Positions 12,538 to 18,315 of a stretch of DNA of 18,315 nucleotides are shown here, piece after piece. Both the position numbers and the translations under genes were made by a program. Positions within the stretch are counted from its first letter, which is position 1. Every line of letters begins with the position of its first letter. A model generated the notes under the pieces. That model had not been told where the DNA came from, did not search any database, and saw only the letters and a program-made list of their open reading frames with translations. The DNA is from Nitrospirota bacterium (GTDB lineage: Bacteria > Nitrospirota > Thermodesulfovibrionia > Thermodesulfovibrionales > UBA1546), in assembly GCA_004298625.1 (NCBI GenBank), contig SCSY01000063.1, positions 1 to 18,315 on the forward strand. The letters run 5' to 3'.

Positions 12538-13767
12538 TTATTCATACCTTAAGGCATCTATCGGATTAAGCAGAGACGCCTTGTAAGCGGGATAGAATCC
12601 GAAAAATATGCCCACAATGCCTGAAAAGCTGAAGGACATCAGGATTGAGAGCGGTGAAACTATCGTCGGCCATCCTGCGAGCATCGAGAGCACCTTTGAA
12701 CCCGACACTCCAATGATAATTCCTGCAAGCCCTCCTATTAAGGATAGTGTGAGAGCTTCTATAAGAAACTGCAACCTTATATCCCATGTCTTTGCGCCTA
12801 TCGCCGTGCGTATTCCTATCTCCCTTGTCCTTTCGGTCACGGAAACGAGCATTATGTTCATGATGCCTATCCCTCCCACTATCAAAGAGACCGATGCGAT
12901 TGCCCCGAGCAGCAATGTCATGACCTTTGCCGACTGCTCGGCTGCCTGCATCATCTGCGTGAGGTTTCTTACGCTGAAATCAGCATCCTGTTTAGGTCCT
13001 ATGCGGTGCCTCTGCCTGAGCAATTCGTTTATCTGCTTCTCGGCATACGCCAGTTCTCCTGCGCTTCTTGCCTTAACCATCACTATCCTGATCATGCCGG
13101 GGAATGCCGTTCCGAACACTTTTTTCTGCGCTGTGGTAACAGGGATATAAATGGTATCGTCCTGATCCTGACCTATTGCAGACTGCCCTTTCCTTTCAAG
13201 GACGCCGAGGACGGTAAAGGGAATATTTTTTATCCTGATAATTTTGCCTGCGGGATCATCATCGCCAAAAAGATTTTCCACAACTGTCTGGCCTAATAAG
13301 CAGACCTTTGTAGCGTTTTTTACATCCTGCTCGGTAAACGGCCTGCCTGAAGACAAATCCCAATCCCTCACGACAAGCATGCCGGGTGTTGTTCCCACCA
13401 CGCCGGTTGACCAGTTCTGGTGTCCGTAAACAACCTGTGCAATACCGTTAAGAACAGGGCCTACCTCAGCCACCGCAGGGCATTCATTTCTTATGGCCTC
13501 TGCATCAGCCAGTGTAAGCGTGGGCTGCGTCCCTGCGCCCATTCTTACCCCTCCCGCAGTTGTAGCTCCAGGAAGCACGATGAGCAGATTGCTGCCCATG
13601 CTCGAAATCTGAGCCTCAACCTGTTTGCTTGCGCCTGTGCCTACGGCAAGCATCGCGATGACGGCTCCAACGCCGATAATGATGCCGAGCATAGTCAGCG
13701 CAGAGCGCATCTTGTTCACTCTCAATGCCCTGAATGCAATCCTTATTGTCGAAGGAATGTTTATCAT
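12538..13767 (-). CDS. MacB-like ABC transporter permease (FtsX-type)
   Basis: A 409-aa inner-membrane subunit with four transmembrane segments: one at about 22-42, a periplasmic MacB_PCD domain from about 45 to 275, then three segments at about 284-308, 334-356 and 373-393. GGIGIMNIMLVSVTERTREIGIRTAIGAK (about 298-326) is the FtsX coupling-helix region, and GFYPAYKASLLNPIDALRYE closes the protein, as in MacB. Such transporters drive a periplasmic adaptor and TolC mechanically rather than moving substrate through the membrane. ATPase and permease are separate genes here, unlike fused E. coli MacB. Its ATG overlaps the ATPase stop by 4 nt (ATGA). Confidence 0.95.
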   Translation of the reverse strand: MINIPSTIRIAFRALRVNKMRSALTMLGIIIGVGAVIAMLAVGTGASKQVEAQISSMGSNLLIVLPGATTAGGVRMGAGTQPTLTLADAEAIRNECPAVAEVGPVLNGIAQVVYGHQNWSTGVVGTTPGMLVVRDWDLSSGRPFTEQDVKNATKVCLLGQTVVENLFGDDDPAGKIIRIKNIPFTVLGVLERKGQSAIGQDQDDTIYIPVTTAQKKVFGTAFPGMIRIVMVKARSAGELAYAEKQINELLRQRHRIGPKQDADFSVRNLTQMMQAAEQSAKVMTLLLGAIASVSLIVGGIGIMNIMLVSVTERTREIGIRTAIGAKTWDIRLQFLIEALTLSLIGGLAGIIIGVSGSKVLSMLAGWPTIVSPLSILMSFSFSGIVGIFFGFYPAYKASLLNPIDALRYE

Positions 13768-14456
13768 GTCTTCACCCTTGCTTCATCACTAATTATACAT
13801 CCGTCAAGGAATCTTATTACGCGCCTGCTGTAAGCCGCTATGTCGGCCTCATGGGTTACAAGTATTATCGTTATATTCGATTCAGTGTTCAGCTTCACGA
13901 AAAGCTCCATTATCTCTGCGCTCGTCTTGGTGTCAAGGTTTCCTGTGGGCTCATCTGCAAGTATTATCGGAGCATTATTAACCAGCGCCCTCGCTATTGC
14001 AACCCTTTGCTGCTGGCCCCCTGAAAGCTGATTGGGATGATGCCCTCCCCTTCCCTCAAGACCGACGTTTTTTAAAGCCCAGGCTGCCTTCTCCATTCTC
14101 TCCTTAACCGGTATTCCGTTATAGAGCAGCGGCAGCTCAATGTTTTCAAGGGCTGAGGTCCTCGGCAAAAGATTGAATCCCTGAAAAACAAATCCGATTT
14201 TTTTGTTTCTTATGCCTGCGAGCTCGTCCCTCTTGAGGTTGCCGACGTCTATGCCCTCAAGAAGATACTGCCCGGTAGTCGGTTTATCGAGGCAGCCAAG
14301 GATATTCATAAAAGTTGATTTTCCTGAACCGGAAGGGCCCATTATAGAGACAAACTCTCCTTTTTCTATCTTTAAAGAAACCTCGCACAGGGCTTTCAGG
14401 GCGATATCGCCGAGCCTGTAGACCCTGCTTATCCCTCTCGTTTCAATGAGCGCCAT
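13764..14456 (-). CDS. MacB/LolD-type ABC transporter ATPase
   Basis: A 230-aa nucleotide-binding subunit. It has Walker A GPSGSGKST (40-48), a Q-loop in FVFQGFNLLP (Gln92), the ABC signature LSGGQQQR (144-151), Walker B IILADEP with catalytic Glu169, D-loop NLD and switch His202. The MALIETRGISRVYRLGD start, 1 nt after the adaptor stop, is preferred over an in-frame site 21 codons upstream inside the adaptor gene. Sequence style is that of the LolD/MacB/FtsE subgroup that works with FtsX-type permeases. It forms a dimer on the cytoplasmic face of the permease. Confidence 0.97.
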   Translation of the reverse strand: MALIETRGISRVYRLGDIALKALCEVSLKIEKGEFVSIMGPSGSGKSTFMNILGCLDKPTTGQYLLEGIDVGNLKRDELAGIRNKKIGFVFQGFNLLPRTSALENIELPLLYNGIPVKERMEKAAWALKNVGLEGRGGHHPNQLSGGQQQRVAIARALVNNAPIILADEPTGNLDTKTSAEIMELFVKLNTESNITIILVTHEADIAAYSRRVIRFLDGCIISDEARVKT

Positions 14457-14457
14457 C

Positions 14458-15618
14458 TTAGAAAAATCTCGGGCCGCGGGCAGGCATCGTCTGCTCTTTA
14501 GTTTTAGAGAGAGATTCAACTATAATTTCCTGGCCTTCCTTTATATCGCCGGAGACAAGCTCAGTGTAGGTTCCGTCGCTTATGCCTGCGACAACACTTA
14601 TGCGTTTAGGTTTATTATTTTCCAATATCCATACGCCGACGCCCTTTTTCTCTGCAGGCAGAGGGCCTTTTTCCGAAGGTCTGAATCTCAGGGCTGCATT
14701 TGGGATTTTAAGGATATCCTTCTTGGTCGCCACGATTATCTCTACATTGGCAGTCATCCCGGGCTTGAGCTTGAGCTCGGTATTATCCACCTTGATCACA
14801 ACATCATAAGTAACAACGTTCTGTATTGTTATCGGAGCATTTCGCACCTGCAATACCTTTCCCTTGAAAGCAGTACCGGGATAAGCGTCAACGCTGAATT
14901 TAACGTCCTGGCCTACCGCCGCATTTCCTATATCAGCCTCGCCCACATTCGTATCTATCTGCATCTTTGTAAGGTCCTGAGCTATCGTAAACAGGGTGGG
15001 CGTCTGAAAACTCGCCGCGACCGTCTGCCCGATGTCCACGTTTCTCGATATTACGACCCCGTTAACAGGCGATAATATCCTTGTATATCCGAGATTGGTC
15101 TGCGCGGTTTTAAGCGCGGCCTCTGTCTGCGCTACCTGTGCCTTTGCCACGCTCACCTGAGCCTTTGCAGTCTCGTAATTCGTCTCTGCAGTGTCAACAT
15201 CGCTCCTTGCAATAAGATTTTTAGAAAAAAGCTGTTTATTCCTTTCAAGGGTTCGCTTTGTATCCACAAGGGTTGTCTCTGCTTTTTCGATATTGGCTCT
15301 TGCGGAAAAGAGATTTGCCTTTGCCTGCTCAACCTGAGACTCGAATGCCGCAGGGCCTATCTCCGCTATCAACTGCCCCTTTTTTACAGGTGAATTGAAA
15401 TCAACATGGATATTTTTTATTGTGCCTGATACCTGTGTGCCCACCAAAACAGTAGTCACCGCATTCACGGAGCCTGTTGCAGTGACAGATGTCTCTATAT
15501 CTCCCCTTGTAATCTTTTCGGTTCCGTATTTCACTCCGTTATTTTTGCCTTTAAATAAGAAAAATGCACCGGCTCCCAGCGAAGAAACAATAATAATCCC
15601 TATCAATATCTTTTTCAT
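14458..15618 (-). CDS. MacA-like periplasmic adaptor (HlyD/RND membrane fusion family)
   Basis: A 386-aa protein with an N-terminal membrane anchor (about 3-22). A split lipoyl domain (about 56-90 and 176-205, GYTRILSPVNGVVISR) surrounds an alpha-helical hairpin (about 92-175) rich in alanine, lysine and glutamine heptads. A beta-barrel and membrane-proximal domain follow. It bridges the FtsX-type permease to a TolC channel. At the hairpin tip, Arg126 and Leu130 fit the RLS contact motif of TolC-docking adaptors, but my alignment by eye puts Ala137 where Ser is usual. The ATG overlaps the stop of the TolC gene upstream (ATGA). Substrate is not deducible. Confidence 0.95.
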   Translation of the reverse strand: MKKILIGIIIVSSLGAGAFFLFKGKNNGVKYGTEKITRGDIETSVTATGSVNAVTTVLVGTQVSGTIKNIHVDFNSPVKKGQLIAEIGPAAFESQVEQAKANLFSARANIEKAETTLVDTKRTLERNKQLFSKNLIARSDVDTAETNYETAKAQVSVAKAQVAQTEAALKTAQTNLGYTRILSPVNGVVISRNVDIGQTVAASFQTPTLFTIAQDLTKMQIDTNVGEADIGNAAVGQDVKFSVDAYPGTAFKGKVLQVRNAPITIQNVVTYDVVIKVDNTELKLKPGMTANVEIIVATKKDILKIPNAALRFRPSEKGPLPAEKKGVGVWILENNKPKRISVVAGISDGTYTELVSGDIKEGQEIIVESLSKTKEQTMPARGPRFF

Positions 15619-16889
15619 TTTACCCCCGTCGCCTTATCCAGATTTGCCTGCGCAATCTTGTAATCATAGAGCGCCTGTATATTCGAAGACTTTGCATTAA
15701 TCAATGCAATCTGTGCGTCCGTAACCTCGATGGGATTTCCTATGCCTGCCGCATACCTGCCGTTTGCAAGCTCAAGATTTTCCTCTGCCTGTTTTACGAT
15801 AAGTTCCGCCACCGGAACCCTTTCCTCAGCCTCTTTAAGGTTTAAATATGCCTGCTGAACTTCAAGGAAAATATTCTGCCTTAAAAGTTCTTCATTCGCC
15901 CTGGCAACATCAAGATTTGCCCTGGCTTCCTCCACCTGATGCTTCGTAAGAAAACCTGTAAATATCGGAATAGACAAGGTTACGCCGGCGTCCCACCCTT
16001 CTCCAAGAGGGAATTTCTCCCCTGACCTCTTATATGCGGCATTGCCTGTCAACACAGGATAGTGTCCCTTATAGGCCAGCCCGACGGATTGCTCCGCAGC
16101 CTCTCTCTTATAAATAATTGACGCCAGGTCAGGTCTGTTTTTGTACGCTCCGGAGATAGCATCTTCAAAAGTCATCTCGTATTTCCCGAATAAAAGATTA
16201 TCTTCGATTGTATATTCGGGAACATCGGGCACGCCCATCGCATTATTAAGCGCAGCCATTGCCAGCCTCAGTCCGTTTTCAGTCCTGATACGGTTCAGCA
16301 TTGAATTGCTCAGATCAACTTCCGCCCTTGTTACGTCAAATTTAGGTTTTGCGCCTACGTCATAAAATCCCTTTGCCTGCTCAAGATGATACTCGAACTG
16401 TTTGACCGCTTCGGCAGCGACATCCCTGTTCTTCTTTGCCCGCAATACCCCATAGTATGCCTGCTTTACGTTTAATATTATGCCGGCAGTTACATCAGAT
16501 AGTTCGGATTTCGACGAATAAAGGTTCAGGTTCCGGATATTTACCTGTGTTGAAGTTTTGCCGAAATCGTAGATATTTTGTTTGAGGGTAGCGGCGGCTG
16601 TATATTGGTCGGAGGAATTGTGATCGGTCCTTGATACCGGAGACGTTCTGCTGTAACCCGACGTCAGATCTATCTGCGGGTAATAATTTGCGTTTGCCTG
16701 GTCCACCTTGCTCTGATTAGCCTTTACCGTATTTGCTGCTGCAATTATATTCGGCTGTTTTTTAAAGGCAATCTCAAGGCATCTGTCAAGATTAAGCATT
16801 TCCCCTTTTTTAATAATTTCTTCGGCGCGGACGTGAAGAGGAATAAGCAGCGCAGATATTATTGAAATCAATAAAATCTTTTTTTTCAT
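15615..16889 (-). CDS. TolC-like outer membrane efflux protein (second copy)
   Basis: A 424-aa protein with a signal peptide (MKKKILLISIISALLIPLHVRA) and two OEP repeats. The first begins with LNLDRCLEIAFKKQPNI and the second near YEMTFEDAISGAYKNRPDL (about 216). Long alanine-rich helices and the closing ELANGRYAAGIGNPIEVTDAQ motif are typical of the TolC trimeric channel. It is 4 nt overlapped with the upstream TolC-like gene and with the adaptor downstream, so it is firmly in the operon. It is the copy directly next to the adaptor and is the more likely partner of this MacAB set. Confidence 0.95.
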   Translation of the reverse strand: MKKKILLISIISALLIPLHVRAEEIIKKGEMLNLDRCLEIAFKKQPNIIAAANTVKANQSKVDQANANYYPQIDLTSGYSRTSPVSRTDHNSSDQYTAAATLKQNIYDFGKTSTQVNIRNLNLYSSKSELSDVTAGIILNVKQAYYGVLRAKKNRDVAAEAVKQFEYHLEQAKGFYDVGAKPKFDVTRAEVDLSNSMLNRIRTENGLRLAMAALNNAMGVPDVPEYTIEDNLLFGKYEMTFEDAISGAYKNRPDLASIIYKREAAEQSVGLAYKGHYPVLTGNAAYKRSGEKFPLGEGWDAGVTLSIPIFTGFLTKHQVEEARANLDVARANEELLRQNIFLEVQQAYLNLKEAEERVPVAELIVKQAEENLELANGRYAAGIGNPIEVTDAQIALINAKSSNIQALYDYKIAQANLDKATGVK

Positions 16890-18315
16890 TGTCCAAGCGT
16901 TCCTTTTGCCCTCTCAAGCGCGACAATTGAGTTTGCATAATCCACCTCGGCTTTTTTTTCAGAAGACAAAGCCTTTGCATATTCTTCCTGGAACTTAAGC
17001 ACATCATTCAAAGTTGCCATGCCGACCCTGAATCTGCCTTCTTCAGCCTCGAATCTTTTTTCCGCCGCTGTCCGGGTCTTTTTTGTCGCCTTGATCGTCT
17101 CCGAGGCAAGCTGAACCGACCGCCAGGCCTCCCTTACCTCTGCTGTTATCTGCTGCTCTATGATCTTCAGCGCCAGCGCAGATTTTTCTTCCTCGTGTTT
17201 TGCCTTCAGGTAGTTCCCTCCCGCGGCGTTATTTCCTATCGGTATCCGGAGTGAAAGTCCAAACTGCCATGAATAATAATCCCGTGAATCCAACCCGTCA
17301 ACGGTCTTATCGTAAGTCCCGTTGAGATTATTCAGGCCGACAGCTCCAATGATATTGAGGTCCGGATACTTCTGGTTGTCAAAATATTTTTTAAGTATCT
17401 CCTTATTTCTGAAAGCAATTGCTGCTTGTTTGTAGTCTTTTCTATTATTAAGCGCTGTATCTATAGAAGCCTCAACAGGCGGGATATCAAAAGGCTCCGG
17501 CGTTTTTTCTATGGGTATCAATTCAACCAGCCAGTCTTTTAAATTCATGATAACCCTGAGTTTGTCGGCTGCGTCCAGAGCCAGTTTGCCGGCCTTCAGA
17601 TGTGCCTCTTCCCTCAATGAAACCTCTGCCTCTGCCTTATAAACCTCAACAGAGGCGAGCGCTCCCGCATCAATTTTTGCCTTTACCTCGGCCAGCAGGT
17701 TTTGCGCGAGTTCAAGCGAGAACCCTGCAACTTTGAGGGCATTCCGCGCAAATGTCAGGTCCCAGTATGCCCTGGCTGTATCGGCTATGATACCGATTGA
17801 TTTCTCATCAAGGATTAACCTGGAAGCTTCATAATTATTCCTTGCCACATTAAGATTGCTTTCCTGAATATCTTTGCCGATGCCTTTAAGCAATGGCTGG
17901 GTCATTGTCAGCGCCAGCTCAGACGTATAATACGGGTTAGTTGTAAGATAACCGGAGTTGCTTCTTACGCGTTCATTAGCCCATTTGAGTTCATAAGTTG
18001 TCCCTGTATTCACCTTGCCGCCGAGACTGATGTCGCCATTTGCCGTTCTTTCCTCGGTGCCTAAAAGCAGGGAAGCAGAGCGGGATTTTCTGTAAGACTC
18101 CGTTGCCTTAAGGTCTACATTGGGGTCGAACTCACCCTCTCTGAATTTAATATCTGCCTCGGCTATCTTTGGATTTATGCGCTCTCCGGCAAGTGAAAGA
18201 TTCTCTTTGAGAGACATATTAATTGCCTCGCTGAGGGTAAGTTCAAGCCTCTCGGCAGCGAAAATATCGCCGGAGCAGAACAGCAGAAAGGCAGAGGCGG
18301 CGAAGAACAGAATCG
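16886..18315 (-). CDS. TolC-like outer membrane efflux protein (first copy, 5' end outside the window)
   Basis: The frame is open from the right edge to the stop at 16886, at least 475 codons. An ATG at 18215-18217 is internal: the preceding codons read ILFFAASAFLLFC...IFA then AERLELTLSEAIN, which is the end of a signal peptide followed by the canonical first helix of an OEP domain. The start codon therefore lies just beyond the window. Two OEP repeats, long coiled helices and the EGRFRVGMATLNDVLKFQEE motif near the C-terminus support the call. FLLFC is not a valid lipobox because Phe sits at -1. It overlaps the next TolC-like gene by ATGA. It differs clearly in sequence from that gene, so the two are not a recent duplication. 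Confidence 0.93.
   Translation of the reverse strand, partial: ILFFAASAFLLFCSGDIFAAERLELTLSEAINMSLKENLSLAGERINPKIAEADIKFREGEFDPNVDLKATESYRKSRSASLLLGTEERTANGDISLGGKVNTGTTYELKWANERVRSNSGYLTTNPYYTSELALTMTQPLLKGIGKDIQESNLNVARNNYEASRLILDEKSIGIIADTARAYWDLTFARNALKVAGFSLELAQNLLAEVKAKIDAGALASVEVYKAEAEVSLREEAHLKAGKLALDAADKLRVIMNLKDWLVELIPIEKTPEPFDIPPVEASIDTALNNRKDYKQAAIAFRNKEILKKYFDNQKYPDLNIIGAVGLNNLNGTYDKTVDGLDSRDYYSWQFGLSLRIPIGNNAAGGNYLKAKHEEEKSALALKIIEQQITAEVREAWRSVQLASETIKATKKTRTAAEKRFEAEEGRFRVGMATLNDVLKFQEEYAKALSSEKKAEVDYANSIVALERAKGTLGQ

Noticed and set aside
14446..15075. Open frame of 209 codons on the plus strand antisense to the adaptor gene
   Set aside because: Composition is atypical (many Tyr, His, Arg), there is no ribosome binding site, and the opposite strand carries a clear HlyD-family gene.
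18215..18315. Start of the first TolC-like gene at ATG 18215-18217, or a lipoprotein signal at FLLFC
   Set aside because: Upstream codons encode a signal peptide and the first helix, so the ATG is internal; Phe before Cys breaks the lipobox.
1..18315. Defence island, prophage, CRISPR array or insertion sequence
   Set aside because: No cas, restriction, toxin-antitoxin, integrase or transposase genes and no spaced repeat array were seen; the genes are metabolic, membrane and export functions.

Overview
The window looks like chromosomal DNA of an anaerobic sulfur-metabolising bacterium. The anchor is a dissimilatory sulfite reductase operon (dsrA, dsrB and a DsrD-like gene) with a tusA gene just upstream. 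The DsrAB subunits carry all siroheme/[4Fe-4S] and ferredoxin-type cysteines, and a DsrD-like gene accompanies the reductive type of Dsr. A Thermodesulfovibrionia-like member of the Nitrospirota is my best guess for lineage; it rests on general resemblance and is not proven. Gene density is high, most starts have AAGGAGG-type ribosome binding sites, and I see no integrases, insertion sequences, CRISPR arrays, tRNAs or rRNAs.

Layout. (1) 1-294: 5' part of an unknown gene on the minus strand, with a 223-bp leader holding a perfect 20-bp palindrome. (2) 518-3416, minus: a membrane operon nfeD - slipin (SPFH) - VTT/DedA-type protein. (3) 3459-4094, plus: a YkgJ-type cysteine-cluster protein, divergent from nfeD. 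(4) 4091-7220, minus: tusA, then dsrA-dsrB-dsrD, closed by a strong intrinsic terminator. A large AT-rich inverted repeat lies between tusA and dsrA and overlaps the -35 of the best dsr promoter. (5) 7390-10455, plus: rpiB-glyA-nrdR-lsrF-like, a compact housekeeping operon. (6) 10488-11843, minus: ferredoxin - iron-sulfur flavoprotein - macro-domain protein. (7) 11978-12364, minus: a 128-aa unknown gene whose only visible promoter lies upstream of an intrinsic terminator, suggesting attenuation or read-through. (8) 12538-18315, minus: a MacAB-TolC-like tripartite export operon with two successive TolC-like genes, an adaptor, a separate ATPase and a permease. All junctions overlap by ATGA or are 1 nt apart. 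The first TolC gene runs off the window.

How the parts fit. TusA is a likely sulfur-carrier partner for sulfite/sulfur metabolism. DsrAB reduces sulfite, and the DsrD-like protein is a probable activator. DsrC and DsrMKJOP are not here and must lie elsewhere. NfeD and slipin form a known protease/scaffold pair. The export operon is a self-contained efflux or secretion machine of unknown substrate. The most interesting unexplained signals are regulatory: the inverted repeat before dsrA, the palindromes in the tusA promoter, the terminator inside the leader of the 128-aa gene, and two families of short tandem repeats in spacers.
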